A DNA stretch of 64,000 nt from Micromonospora polyrhachis (GCF_014203835.1 NZ_JACHJW010000001.1:6460501-6524500); one strand, 5' to 3'. Positions 24,902 to 33,914 are shown, counted from the stretch's first letter. Notes: a model not told the origin generated them from the sequence alone. Numbers and translations are program-made.

Positions 24902-27250
24902 TTAGCTGCGGGTCACCTGGTAGGTGCCTGTGCCGCTCCAGTTGACGATGACCAGACCGAAGTGGCCCGCCGCCGAGGCGGTGTAGGTCAGGGTCTCGGC
25001 CGCGCCGGTGCCGGCGGAGTTGGCCGAGGCCACCGCCTGGGCCCGGGTCCGGACCCAGGTGCTGGCGGTGGTCTGGTTGCTGCTGACCAGGTACAGCTCC
25101 GGGTTCTGGGTGGTGCTTCCGGTGATCTTGATGGTCACCTTCTGCCCGGCTGTCAGGGTGAGGTCACGTACCGCGACGATGCTGTCGCCCGTCATGATGA
25201 CGTTGCTCGTCCCGACCGGCAGACTCGCTGACCCCTGGGCCAGCTCGATCCGGTACCAGCCGGCGTCTCCGGACGCCTTCACCCGGGGGTGGTAGTCACC
25301 CAACGCCCGCCACTTCGAGTCGACGGCGATGAAGTCCACGCCGCTGGTCACCGCGCTGGTGGCCAATCGGGTGGCCTGGGCCCGGTCGTCGTACAGCTCC
25401 AGGTCGTGGTTGACCCCGGCCCTGATCGCCACCACCGACCAGTAGTTGGTCGTCGTCTGGTAACCGAAGTTGTGTGGCGTCGGCGACGGCAGCAGCTTCG
25501 GCGCGTAGTTGCCCAGCGGGTTCTGGAACCCATAGTCGATGGTGCTCTGGTAGAGCGCCCCGAGAGCACCGGTGGGGGACACGTCGAACCCGTCGGCCGT
25601 CCGATGTGCCCAGAACTCGCTGAACGTGTTGGAGACGTGGTGGGTGAAGGTGTGCCACAGGTTGTCGAAACCCTCGCCGTACCGGTCCCAGGAGCCCTCG
25701 TTGGTGGAGTCGGTGATGTCGATCATCGCTGCGGCCACCCGGCCCTCGACGGCGTCGCCGTTGTCCCAGCCGCTGGTGCCCCAGGTGGTGTTCTCCAGGT
25801 CGAGGAAGGCGCCGCTGGGCCAGCGGTAGAACGGGTCGTTCAGCACGGTGGCCGGGAACCACTCGGCCCAGCCCTCGGTCCAGGCACAGCCCGTCGAGCT
25901 GGTCCGCTGTACGTAGTGCGGGGAGCAGTTCGGGAAGGCCGGGTACGCGTCGTTGTAGATGTCGTCCATCAACGCGTGACCGATCTCGTGGATCACCGTC
26001 GTCGGTGAGTTTGGTGCGTCCGCGTTCAGATGGACCTCGTTGTTGGCCAGCGAGTAGTAGTTGCCGCTGGTGGAGTCCGGGGCCCAGTTGATGGTGAGCC
26101 GGCGGCAGGTGGTGTCGTTCTGGTCGAAGCAGCTGTTCGTGGGCCTCGGGAGGAACAACCAGGTCTGGTTGGCCCGGGCGAAGGCGTGCAGACCACGTTG
26201 CAGCGTGGCGTCGTCCGAGGTACGTGAGCCCAGGTCGATCGTGCTGCCCGGCGCGACGTCGGTGAAGGTCTCCGACTGGAAGGTCAGCGGGGTGCCGCTG
26301 CGCTGCACCCGCCAGAGGGCGTTCGAGGTGAGCACCCGGACGAAGACGTCCAGACCGTTCTCCGGGTCGGTCGCGGCCAGCGCGTCGAAGCAGATGTTGT
26401 AGGCGCCGTTGGCGTTGCTCACCGCAGCGGCCAGCCGCTGTCCATCGGCGGCGTTCACCACCTCGACGGTGAGGTTCATCGCGTTGTGCCACGTGCCGGT
26501 CTGATCGGCGTAGGTCCAGTTACCGGTGACCCAGGTGTCGCAGGCGGCGGTGGTCACCACCGGGTCCGCCGGTTCGGGACTGGCCGGGCGCAGCCCGGCC
26601 GGCAGACCCGAACGCGCCGAGGTCGGCGTCGCGGTGCTACCGGCCGCGCCGTTCGTGGCCGTCTGGCCGAACGCGGACGTCCGTCCGGGCTCGGCGATGG
26701 TAAGGAAGACAACGTCCTTACCCGCGTGCCGCCGACCGGGCTCGGACGCGGTGGCATGGGCCTCGATCTGCGCCCGGCCCGCCTTGATCGCCCGGATCTG
26801 GCCGGTGAAGGTCAGCTTCTCCCCGGCCCGCAGCTGGCGGGTGGTCGACGCGACCGCCAGTTCGCCCGCCCGTTCCGGTTCGACAGCGGTCGCCCTGCCG
26901 ACGGTCAATCCGGCGGGCACGCGGGCCCACTCCAGTTGTGCCGGGAGTTCGAGCCGAATCTCGGTCGGGGGCAGTACGGCATCCGCCTGGACGGTGACCG
27001 TCAGGTTGGCGGTCGCCCCGAGTGCGGGTGCCAGGTCCAGAGTCGCGCCTACGCTGAGGCAACTGGCCCACTCGTCGGTGTTGGGCTGGTTGGCCGAGGT
27101 GCTCAACGAGCAGGCCCGGGCACTGGATTGGGCCGCCGGTGCTGGCGCGGCGAGCGCCGGAGCGGTGCTGCCCAGGCCGATGGCCATCAGGCCCGCCGTG
27201 GTGACGGACAGGGTGGTCCTGCGCCATCTCGCAGCCGTGGCTGCAAACAT
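24902..27250 (-). CDS. Secreted HExxH zinc metalloprotease
   Basis: This 782-residue protein starts at ATG 27250 (GGGGAGG site just upstream) with a twin-basic signal peptide (ARWRRTTLSVTTAGLMAIGLGSTAPALAAP). An N-terminal beta-rich region precedes the catalytic domain. Zinc motif TVIHEIGHALMDD has His421, Glu422 and His425, with a probable third ligand in the later WTEGWAEWFPA (gluzincin-like). The C-terminal ~110 residues (DLTLTAGQKVTIKITG..., FGLVIVNWSGTGTYQVTRS) look like a pre-peptidase C-terminal beta-sandwich. It is probably exported and active on extracellular proteins. It is divergent from the small acidic-repeat peptide gene. Confidence 0.85.
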   Translation of the reverse strand: MFAATAARWRRTTLSVTTAGLMAIGLGSTAPALAAPAPAAQSSARACSLSTSANQPNTDEWASCLSVGATLDLAPALGATANLTVTVQADAVLPPTEIRLELPAQLEWARVPAGLTVGRATAVEPERAGELAVASTTRQLRAGEKLTFTGQIRAIKAGRAQIEAHATASEPGRRHAGKDVVFLTIAEPGRTSAFGQTATNGAAGSTATPTSARSGLPAGLRPASPEPADPVVTTAACDTWVTGNWTYADQTGTWHNAMNLTVEVVNAADGQRLAAAVSNANGAYNICFDALAATDPENGLDVFVRVLTSNALWRVQRSGTPLTFQSETFTDVAPGSTIDLGSRTSDDATLQRGLHAFARANQTWLFLPRPTNSCFDQNDTTCRRLTINWAPDSTSGNYYSLANNEVHLNADAPNSPTTVIHEIGHALMDDIYNDAYPAFPNCSPHYVQRTSSTGCAWTEGWAEWFPATVLNDPFYRWPSGAFLDLENTTWGTSGWDNGDAVEGRVAAAMIDITDSTNEGSWDRYGEGFDNLWHTFTHHVSNTFSEFWAHRTADGFDVSPTGALGALYQSTIDYGFQNPLGNYAPKLLPSPTPHNFGYQTTTNYWSVVAIRAGVNHDLELYDDRAQATRLATSAVTSGVDFIAVDSKWRALGDYHPRVKASGDAGWYRIELAQGSASLPVGTSNVIMTGDSIVAVRDLTLTAGQKVTIKITGSTTQNPELYLVSSNQTTASTWVRTRAQAVASANSAGTGAAETLTYTASAAGHFGLVIVNWSGTGTYQVTRS

Positions 27251-27502
27251 TCGTCCTCCCCGAAATGTGGCGGCCATCGATCGATGCCGCTTTCGGAGAT
27301 CATTCCAGACATACGCAAAATCTGTCATCCACCCCAACGCATCATTCGAGGCTCGGAACCGGACAAGACGCTCGACGTGCGACCCTACGCCCCGGAAGGA
27401 TCGATCCCAATTGCCGGGTTAGAGGCGATCGGGTACCGGGTACCAGCGGATGCACGACGCCCCCGCAGACGACTCGAGGGCGCTGGACCCGAGGGAGCAC
27501 CG

Positions 27503-27775
27503 ATGAGACTGGACGACGACGACATCACCACCGGCGGCGTACTGCCCGACGAGGGTCCGGCGGACGGCGGGGCGACCCCGGGTAAGCGGGACGGCGGCGC
27601 GGACGGCCCAGCGGACCAGGGCCCGGCCGACGAGGGCCCGGCTGATGGCGGGGGAGTTCCCGGTAAACGCGATGGTGGCGCGGACGGCCCCGCCGACCTG
27701 GCTGACGAAGGCCCCGCCGACGGGGGTGCGGTGCCGGGTAAGCACGACGGCGGTGCCGATGGCCCGGCTCGATGA
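27503..27775 (+). CDS. Acidic triple-repeat peptide, candidate oxygenase substrate
   Basis: This 90-residue product has an AGGGAG ribosome site at 27492-27497. Its N-terminus MRLDDDDITTGGVLP is followed by three repeats of about 25 residues starting at 16, 43 and 68, each of the form DEGPADGG-xx-PGK-(R/R/H)-DGGADGPA. Composition is almost only Asp, Gly, Ala, Pro, Glu plus one Lys-Arg/His per repeat; no Cys, Ser or aromatic residue is present. The peptide ends directly after the third repeat (GPAR). It overlaps the following cupin_4 oxygenase gene. Leader-like head plus repeated core is the organisation of multi-core RiPP precursors, and the Arg/Arg/His position fits the residue preferences known for ribosomal-oxygenase enzymes. 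Function is inferred only. Confidence 0.7.
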   Translation: MRLDDDDITTGGVLPDEGPADGGATPGKRDGGADGPADQGPADEGPADGGGVPGKRDGGADGPADLADEGPADGGAVPGKHDGGADGPAR

Positions 27776-29072
27776 CCGAGCGGAAACCCAGATGATCTCG
27801 TACGCGCCGGGCGGCGGTGGCCGCCCGGCGTCCGCCGTCGTTTCCGAGCCGACCGTGCCGTCGGCGCTCACCCGCTGTGTGGCGGTCGAACCGGCCAAGT
27901 TCGCCGCCGGCTACTGGGGGCAGGCACCGTTGCTGTCCCGGGCCAGTGAACTGGCCAACCCGGCCGGCTTCACCGACCTGCTCAGCCCCGCCGACGCCGA
28001 CGAACTACTCAGCCGGCGTGGTCTGCGTACCCCGTTCCTCCGGGTCGCCAAGGACGGCGAGCTGGTATCGCCGGAACGCTTCACCGGTGGCGGCGGGGCG
28101 GGAGCGGAGATCAGCGACCAGGTGCTCGACGAGCGGGTGCTGGAACTCTACGCGGGCGGGGCCACTCTGGTCCTCCAGGGCCTGCACCGCAACTGGCCAC
28201 CGCTGGTCGACTTCGCGCGGGAACTGGGCATCGAACTCGGTCAGCCACTCCAGGTCAACGCCTATCTCACCCCCGCCGGGAACCAGGGCTTCGCCACCCA
28301 CTACGACACGCACGACGTGTTCGTACTCCAGGTCGACGGGCGCAAACACTGGCGGATACACGAGCCGGTGCTGACCCACCCGCTGGAACGCCAGCCCTGG
28401 GGTGGGCACGCCGACGAGGTGGCCGCGGTCGCCGCCGGTCCACCGGCGCTGGACGTGGTGCTCGCCCCCGGTGACGCGCTCTACCTGCCCCGGGGTTGGC
28501 TGCACAGCGCCCAGGCCCAAGAGGAGCGTTCCCTGCACCTGACCGTGGGAGTCCGCGCGCTGACCCGATACACGCTGGTGGAGACCCTACTCGGCCTGGC
28601 CGCTGAGGACGTCCGGCTGCGCGCCTCGTTGCCGTACGGGTTCGACGTGGCCGACGCCGACCAGGTGGAGCCGGAACTGACCGAGACCGTGGCCGCCCTG
28701 CGCGACTGGTTGGTCGGGGTCGACCCGGCGCTGGTCACCGAGAGGTTGCGGGACCGCTCCTGGCGGGCCTCCCGGCCGGCACCGATCCGGCCGTTGGCCC
28801 AGACGGCGGCGATCTCCACCCTCGACGTGGCGAGCCGGTTGGCCCCCCGGCCCGGACTGCGCTGGCGGCTCACGCTCGCCGGCACCGACCGGGTCAGCCT
28901 CCGGCTGTTCGACCGGACGATCGATTTTCCGGCACAGTGCGAGGCGGCGCTGCGGGAGTTCCTCACCACCGGGCAGATCCGGGTCGGTGACCTGCCCGGT
29001 CTCGACGAGGACGCCGACCGGCTGGTGCTGGCCCGTCGCCTGCTGCGCGAAGCGGTGGCGATACCCGCCTGA
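27759..29072 (+). CDS. JmjC/cupin_4-type 2-oxoglutarate oxygenase
   Basis: This ~437-residue Fe(II)/2-oxoglutarate oxygenase belongs to the cupin_4 (YcfD/NO66/MINA53, ribosomal oxygenase) family. The double-stranded beta-helix carries the iron triad: His181-x-Asp183 in THYDTHDVFVLQVDGRKHWRI and His249 in LYLPRGWLHSAQ, with GQPLQVNAYLTPAGNQGFATH before it. The C-terminus (RLRDRSWRASRPAPIRP..., ALREFLTTGQIRVGDLPG) resembles the family's dimerisation and winged-helix parts. Known members hydroxylate Arg (YcfD on ribosomal protein L16) or His (human NO66/MINA53). ATG 27759 overlaps the peptide stop by 17 bases; ATG 27792 is an alternative start. The overlap suggests the peptide is its substrate, which is inference. 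Confidence 0.88.
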   Translation: MARLDDRAETQMISYAPGGGGRPASAVVSEPTVPSALTRCVAVEPAKFAAGYWGQAPLLSRASELANPAGFTDLLSPADADELLSRRGLRTPFLRVAKDGELVSPERFTGGGGAGAEISDQVLDERVLELYAGGATLVLQGLHRNWPPLVDFARELGIELGQPLQVNAYLTPAGNQGFATHYDTHDVFVLQVDGRKHWRIHEPVLTHPLERQPWGGHADEVAAVAAGPPALDVVLAPGDALYLPRGWLHSAQAQEERSLHLTVGVRALTRYTLVETLLGLAAEDVRLRASLPYGFDVADADQVEPELTETVAALRDWLVGVDPALVTERLRDRSWRASRPAPIRPLAQTAAISTLDVASRLAPRPGLRWRLTLAGTDRVSLRLFDRTIDFPAQCEAALREFLTTGQIRVGDLPGLDEDADRLVLARRLLREAVAIPA

Positions 29073-29076
29073 CGCT

Positions 29077-29149
29077 GAGCTGCGTGGTGGTCTGAGCTGG
29101 GCACGTGGTGGTCTGAGCTGCGTGGTGGTCTGAGCTGGGCACGTGTTGG
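29077..29149. repeat. 38-base direct repeat in the convergent gap
   Basis: A unit starting GAGCTGCGTGGTGGTCT and continuing GAGCTGGGCACGTGGTGGTCT begins at 29077 and again at 29115 (second copy with one change, GTGTTGGTC). GTGGTGGTCTGAGCTG appears three times. It fills the gap between the oxygenase stop and the convergent FtsK operon. Confidence 0.8.
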
Positions 29150-29800
29150 TCAGCGCAGCAGGGCGAAGAGCACGCCGGTGCCCACCAGCCCGGCGATCAG
29201 CACCACCGCCACCGGCCGGGGTCCGAGGACCGCATGCCGACGGTCGGCGAGCAGCTTCGCCGGTGCCAGCCCGACCAGTGGACCGAGTAGCGTCACCACC
29301 AGGGCCAGCACGGGCATTCCTACCGCCAGGTCCCCGCCATACCGGTCGCCGACCAGCCGTGCGGCCAGCCCCAGGGCGTACGCCGCCGCCGCCCCCAGGA
29401 TGCCGAAGAGGGCCAGCAGTGGATGCGTCGAACTCGGCAACTCGTCAGGCTGCTTGGCCCGGTCGAGCAGTTGCCGAACCCCGTCCAACAGGGTGGCGGG
29501 ATCGGCGGTCGCCCCCCGGGCGGGACCCGGCGGGCTGCCCAGCCGACGGGTGCCGGAGCCCAGCCGGCCACCGAGCACCTGCCAGAGGTGGGCCGCCTCG
29601 GCGTCGACGGTCTCGACCTCCTCGGCCGCTGCCGCCACCTCCGTCTCGGCCTGCCGGACCGCCGCCTGGGCCGTACGCAGCGCCCGCTCGGCGCCGACGC
29701 ACTGGCGTTCGTACCAGGTCTCCGCCTCCGTGCGCTGGGCCTCGGCATGGGCGGCCACCTCGGCGAGCTGGCGGATCAGGCCGGCGTACGACCCGGTCAC
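29150..29800 (-). CDS. Coiled-coil membrane protein, last gene of the FtsK operon
   Basis: This 216-residue protein starts at GTG 29800 in a GTGA overlap with the FtsK-family gene. Residues ~5-85 are strongly helical, with heptad-like Ala/Glu/Gln/Arg spacing (AEVAAHAEAQRTEAETWYERQ, ALRTAQAAVRQAETEVAAAAEEVETVDAEAAHLWQVLGG). Three C-terminal hydrophobic segments follow: PLLALFGILGAAAAYALGLAARLVG, VGMPVLALVVTLLGPLVGLAPAKLL and PVAVVLIAGLVGTGVLFALLR. Translational coupling to the ATPase suggests a membrane anchor or channel subunit for it. No recognised family. Confidence 0.8.
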   Translation of the reverse strand: MTGSYAGLIRQLAEVAAHAEAQRTEAETWYERQCVGAERALRTAQAAVRQAETEVAAAAEEVETVDAEAAHLWQVLGGRLGSGTRRLGSPPGPARGATADPATLLDGVRQLLDRAKQPDELPSSTHPLLALFGILGAAAAYALGLAARLVGDRYGGDLAVGMPVLALVVTLLGPLVGLAPAKLLADRRHAVLGPRPVAVVLIAGLVGTGVLFALLR

Positions 29801-32514
29801 GACGACGGTCCATAGGGGATGATGGTCTGCCCGATCCGGTGTACCGCCCGATCGAAGAAGAGGCCCCGCCACGGCCGGGGATACCAGTCCGGCCCGCCGT
29901 TGCCCGGATAGAGGGATGAGGTCAACTCCCCGCCCTGCACGTCCAACGCCACCCAGGCACCGATCTGGTCGGTACGCGATGCCGGACCGCCCAGATCCGA
30001 TCGCATCCGGGCCACGCCCCGCCACCAGGCCAGTACGTGGGTACGCCGCTCTGGACCGTTGTGCAGCACGTGCCGCAGGTGGTCCAGTCCGGAGCGCTGC
30101 CCCACCCGGGCGGAGAGTCGACCGGTCGCCGCGTCGACCGCGTAGAGCAGCAGGTAGTGCGGCTGCCCCAGAGCGGCGGCGTGGTCCAACCCGTCGGCTG
30201 TCTCGGCCATCAGCTCCGCGATCGTCTCCTCGTCGTACCAGGCGGCGTCGGCGTCCAACGCCTCGTAGAGCGAACGGGCCGAGCTGTCGGCGTCCGGGTC
30301 GAGGCAGGCGATGGAGAAGCGTGCGGTGCCGGGGCGGTGCTGGCGGGCCAGCGAGCGCGCGGCGGCGTCGAGCACGGCGCACGCCTCGTCCACCCGGGTA
30401 CCGAGGACGGCCAGGTTACGGCCGGGGGCGCGGGGCAGTCGAAGCCCGGCCGACCGGGCCTGCACGTCGATGATTTCGCCGAGCAGGGCCACCGGGCCCC
30501 GGGCCGAGCCGGCCGCCCGGGTCGCTCCGACCTGCTCCGACCCGGCAGCGTCCAACGGACGCAACGCGGCAAAGTCGGGTGCGTCAACCAGCCGGGGGAT
30601 CGCGTCACCGTCGAAGAGCCGGGCCGGTGCCGCGTCGGGCGGGCGCATCCGCCACAGCCGGTGCTGCAACTCGCTCCAGGTGCCCCAGTCGCTGGCCGAC
30701 GGGATCCGGGCGACCTGGTTGCCCTCGACCATGCCGGACTCGGCATTGACCACGGCATGGTGCCGGGGCAGGGACTGGGCGGCGTCGTTGCGTTCGGCCA
30801 GGATCCGCAGCGCCTTGGGCAGCGCGATCCGCAGGGTGAACTGGGCGACCAGCGCCGGGCGACCCCAGAGCGCCTCGATGCCGCGTACGTCCTGCGAGGC
30901 CAGCACCAGGTGGATGCCCTGGGATCGGCCTCGGCGGGCCAAGTCCTCCAGCAGGTCGGCCGCTTCCCGGGCCATGGCGTCCCGGCCGGCGAGCAACATC
31001 TGGAACTCGTCCACCACGGCGACGATGCGTGGCCAGCGTCCCTCCGGGTCCACCGCCCGCAGTTCGGACAGTTTGGTGACCTCGTGCCGCTTGGCGGCGT
31101 CGGCTCGTCGGCGCAGCTCCTCGGCGAGGAAGCGCAGCAGGGCCAGCCCGAACTCCCGGTCGGTGTTGACGTTGATGCCGACCAGCCGCATGTGCGGCAG
31201 CCAGCTCGGGTCCCGCCGGCCCTGCGCGAACCGGGCGAAGGACACCCCCTCCTTGAAGTCGAGCAGATAGAACTCCAGCTCGTGGGGGGAGTAGCGGGCG
31301 GCCAGCGCACCGATCCAGGCGAAGATCAGATTCGTCTTGCCGGTGCCCGACGGGCCGCCGATCAGGGCGTGCGGCGGATAGTCCCCCAGGGTCAGCAGCA
31401 CCGGTCGGCCCTGTGGACCGTCCCCGATCGGGGCGACCAGCGCGGTCGACGAATCCTCCTGCCACAGCTTGTCGTCCGGCGGCAGCAGGTCGGTGAAGGG
31501 GGCCGGGGGCGGGCCGGCGGCCACCTCCGTGGCGACCTGTCGACAGGTCTCGGTGACCAGGTGGGCCGGGGGCGGCGGGTCGAGGCGTACCGGCAGGCTG
31601 GTCGCCCCGCTGAAGGTGGTTACCTTCGGCCCCACCATCACCCGTTCGACGGTGGGTTCGTCGGGCAGCTCGATGCCCCGCACCACGAGGTGCACCCCGC
31701 AGGCCGCACCGGTACGGATCACCCGGTTGAGCTGGCTCCGTTCGTGCCGGGACGGTTCGTCGCCGCCAAGCAGCACCGCCACCCGCCACGGCTCGGGCCG
31801 CCGCCCGGTGGCGGCAGCCAGTTCCCGCAGGGAGGTGTACTCCCCGGCGAGTACCGTCTCGTTGATGCGCCGGATCTGGTCGGTGAGGTCGTCGAGCAGG
31901 TGGGCCAGGCCCCCCGGACCGACGAAGGTCAGTAGTCCGGCGGTGGACAGTGGTGCGAAGCCGGCCAGCCCGCCGCCGAGGTGCTCCGGGTCGTAGCCGA
32001 TCAGCCGAAGCGCACCGGGCGTGGCCCGGCCCAGGGCCCGCAGCAGCAGGGCGGCCACGACCGTGTCGCAGCCGGTCCGGTCGGCCCCGCTGACGTGGAC
32101 GTGGCCGTGGTCCAGCAGGGGGACCAGGGCCGGCACCGGCTCGGCACCGGGTAGAAGTACCGCACCGAGCCGGAGCCGGCCGGCGGCCTCACCGCGTACC
32201 GTCGGGGTGGGTTTCCAGTCCGGCCAGGCGGTGCTCGCGGCCCCGGGGGCCTCCTCGCCGGCCGCCTCGGCGGTCCGCCGGGCCAGCGCCGTGATCTGCG
32301 CGGCGTACTGCTCGTCGATCTCGGCGAGCCGGCGGTCCCGTTCCGCGCCGACCCGCTGGGGCAGGCGGTGGGCCGCCGCCCCGGTACGGGCCAGCCGGTC
32401 CCGGGCGGTGTCCAGATCCGATCGGGCTGCCGCCAGCCGGGCCCGGGTCGCGCCGAGGGCTTGCGAGAGCATGCCTCGGGTCCGGACCACGAGCTGCGTT
32501 CGTACGTCAGCCAC
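29797..32514 (-). CDS. FtsK/SpoIIIE-family ATPase, uncharacterised subfamily
   Basis: This 905-residue protein opens with a helical, Arg/Ala-rich region (~1-90). A regulatory region follows (QIRRINETVLAGEYTSLRELAAATG...), then an FtsK-like RecA domain: Walker A LIGGPSGTGKTNLIFAWIGAL (about 383-400), FYLLDFKEGVSFARFA, Walker B IVAVVDEFQMLLAGRD (about 495-510), then RRGRSQGIHLVLASQDVRGIEAL. It ends with a second, probably degenerate nucleotide-binding-like domain. No membrane helices and no gamma DNA-recognition domain are evident, so it is not the housekeeping FtsK. It overlaps its upstream gene by eight bases and its downstream membrane gene by four. Related ATPases drive DNA or peptide translocation; the cargo here is unknown. 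Confidence 0.85.
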   Translation of the reverse strand: MADVRTQLVVRTRGMLSQALGATRARLAAARSDLDTARDRLARTGAAAHRLPQRVGAERDRRLAEIDEQYAAQITALARRTAEAAGEEAPGAASTAWPDWKPTPTVRGEAAGRLRLGAVLLPGAEPVPALVPLLDHGHVHVSGADRTGCDTVVAALLLRALGRATPGALRLIGYDPEHLGGGLAGFAPLSTAGLLTFVGPGGLAHLLDDLTDQIRRINETVLAGEYTSLRELAAATGRRPEPWRVAVLLGGDEPSRHERSQLNRVIRTGAACGVHLVVRGIELPDEPTVERVMVGPKVTTFSGATSLPVRLDPPPPAHLVTETCRQVATEVAAGPPPAPFTDLLPPDDKLWQEDSSTALVAPIGDGPQGRPVLLTLGDYPPHALIGGPSGTGKTNLIFAWIGALAARYSPHELEFYLLDFKEGVSFARFAQGRRDPSWLPHMRLVGINVNTDREFGLALLRFLAEELRRRADAAKRHEVTKLSELRAVDPEGRWPRIVAVVDEFQMLLAGRDAMAREAADLLEDLARRGRSQGIHLVLASQDVRGIEALWGRPALVAQFTLRIALPKALRILAERNDAAQSLPRHHAVVNAESGMVEGNQVARIPSASDWGTWSELQHRLWRMRPPDAAPARLFDGDAIPRLVDAPDFAALRPLDAAGSEQVGATRAAGSARGPVALLGEIIDVQARSAGLRLPRAPGRNLAVLGTRVDEACAVLDAAARSLARQHRPGTARFSIACLDPDADSSARSLYEALDADAAWYDEETIAELMAETADGLDHAAALGQPHYLLLYAVDAATGRLSARVGQRSGLDHLRHVLHNGPERRTHVLAWWRGVARMRSDLGGPASRTDQIGAWVALDVQGGELTSSLYPGNGGPDWYPRPWRGLFFDRAVHRIGQTIIPYGPSS

Positions 32515-33376
32515 GGGTCTCCTGAGTCGCTGCGGTGAGGGTCTCTTCGCTGCGGCCGAGTCGGCGCATCAGCAGACCGGTGAGCACACCGGCGGCGACC
32601 GCCGGGTCGGCCGGGTGCGGTTGGTCGTTCTGGTCCGGTGCGTTCTTTGGTGGTGGCATCCGGCAGACCCGGGTGAGCACCGTGTCGAGCACCGCCGGGG
32701 GTAGGCCCGGCAACAGGTCCTGCACGCCGCCGCGTACCTCGTCGCGCAGCTTGGGCAGGTCCTTGGCATGTGGCGGGTGGCCGAGCAGTTCGGCGGCCAG
32801 GTCCCGCAGGAATGGTGGGGCGACGGCGGCCAGGTTGAGCCCGACGTTGGCGTCCACGTCGCGTAACTCGGCGTGTAGGCGTCCCCGATCACCGGAGCGC
32901 ACCTCGGTGGCGACCCGGCGTAGCAACTCCCCGGCGTCGGTGACCCGCTGGTTCGGCTCCGCGCCCGGGCTTTCCCGACCACCGGTCAGCTCGGCCACCC
33001 GGATCGCCCACCAGCGGCGTACCGTCCGTGACCCCCGACCGTCGGGCGCCCCACCCACCTCACCGGCGGGTGGGCCGTCCGCCCCCGGCCGCCGCTCGGC
33101 CACCGGCCCGGGCGCGCCGTCCTGCCCCAGCCCGATGGCGGCCAGATAGCTGGCCAACTGGTCCTGGGCGACCCGCAGGGCATGCCCGGCGGTCTCGGCG
33201 TGCTCGATGGCGGCGGAGAGCTCTGGCACGCCCATCGGGTCGGCCGACTCCTGCCGCACCCAACGCAACCGCTCCGAGGCCTGCCCGAGCCGCTCCAACG
33301 TCGTCAGCACCAGCGCCACGGGCAGTTCGTCGGAGGTGGCCCGGACCTGCGCTCCCAGCTCCTCGATAATCGACAT
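32507..33376 (-). CDS. Hypothetical helical protein of the FtsK operon
   Basis: This 289-residue protein, with its ATG at 33376 six bases after the preceding stop, has an N-terminal helical region (IIEELGAQVRATSDELPVALVLTTLERLGQASERLRWV), a Gly/Pro/Ala linker (about 95-125), and a C-terminal Arg/Leu-rich helical region with VAELTGGRES, LLRRVATEVRSGDRGRLHAELRDVDANVGLNLAAVAPPFLRDLAAELL. No signal or membrane helix. Its 3' end overlaps the ATPase gene, implying a complex. I recognise no family. Confidence 0.8.
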   Translation of the reverse strand: MSIIEELGAQVRATSDELPVALVLTTLERLGQASERLRWVRQESADPMGVPELSAAIEHAETAGHALRVAQDQLASYLAAIGLGQDGAPGPVAERRPGADGPPAGEVGGAPDGRGSRTVRRWWAIRVAELTGGRESPGAEPNQRVTDAGELLRRVATEVRSGDRGRLHAELRDVDANVGLNLAAVAPPFLRDLAAELLGHPPHAKDLPKLRDEVRGGVQDLLPGLPPAVLDTVLTRVCRMPPPKNAPDQNDQPHPADPAVAAGVLTGLLMRRLGRSEETLTAATQETRG

Positions 33377-33382
33377 GATGGC

Positions 33383-33643
33383 TCACAACGTCGATACGTA
33401 GAGCTGTGCCTGCTCGACCGCGGCCAGCGTCGCAGCGAGGCATTCCTCCAGCTCTTGGCCGGCCTGCGACAGTGAGGCCTGGGCAGCGTTGACCGTCTCG
33501 TGGCCGCTGCCCTCCAAGGCACCGGCCAGGGTTTGCTGTGCCTCGGTCAGCTTCTCGCTGGCCGCCTGCACGGCGGTCTGCCCTTCACCGATCTGTTGCA
33601 GGGCGGCATCGATGGCAGCCTTGAGCTCGGCGACGCTCGCCAC
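33383..33643 (-). CDS. Small all-helical protein at the head of the FtsK operon
   Basis: This 86-residue protein starts at GTG 33643 (AGGAGG about ten bases upstream) and is almost entirely predicted helix: [42 protein letters not shown], then [36 protein letters not shown] short G-S-G hinge near residue 48 gives a helix-turn-helix hairpin, the shape and size of WXG100/ESAT-6-type proteins, but the WxG motif is absent. It could be a secreted or complex-forming substrate of the FtsK ATPase. The operon order (small helical protein, helical protein, ATPase, membrane coiled coil) invites comparison with type VII secretion, without proving it. Confidence 0.75.
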   Translation of the reverse strand: MASVAELKAAIDAALQQIGEGQTAVQAASEKLTEAQQTLAGALEGSGHETVNAAQASLSQAGQELEECLAATLAAVEQAQLYVSTL

Positions 33644-33830
33644 GACGAAACCTCCTGGGGGCGGGGAGGACTCTCGGTAGAGCGTATCCCCATCGGGGCG
33701 ATCGGCCATTCCTGGGGTGTTCCAGCCCTGCTGTCCGTTCTGCGCTGCCGATCTCCCGCACGATAGAGGTCGAGGTCGAGCCGGTGGGGGATCGGCGAGC
33801 CGGCGACAGAGTCGGATCTCCGACACTTTC

Positions 33831-33872
33831 GCCGCTGCCGCTGCCGCTGCCGCTGCCGCTGCCGCTGCCGCT
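33831..33872. repeat. Hexanucleotide microsatellite, seven GCCGCT units
   Basis: Seven exact GCCGCT units run from 33831 to 33872, in the 271-base gap upstream of the small helical gene, about 190 bases from its start. Length changes by slippage could alter promoter spacing. On the minus strand it reads AGCGGC. Confidence 0.9.
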
Positions 33873-33914
33873 GCCCGGCCAGCGGGCCGGCGGGCCGGCG
33901 GGCGGCGCGGCGGA

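Noticed and set aside
29150-33643. FtsK operon as a standard type VII secretion locus
   Set aside because: No WxG motif, no EccB/D/E or mycosin genes and the ATPase lacks the EccC arrangement of three FtsK domains.
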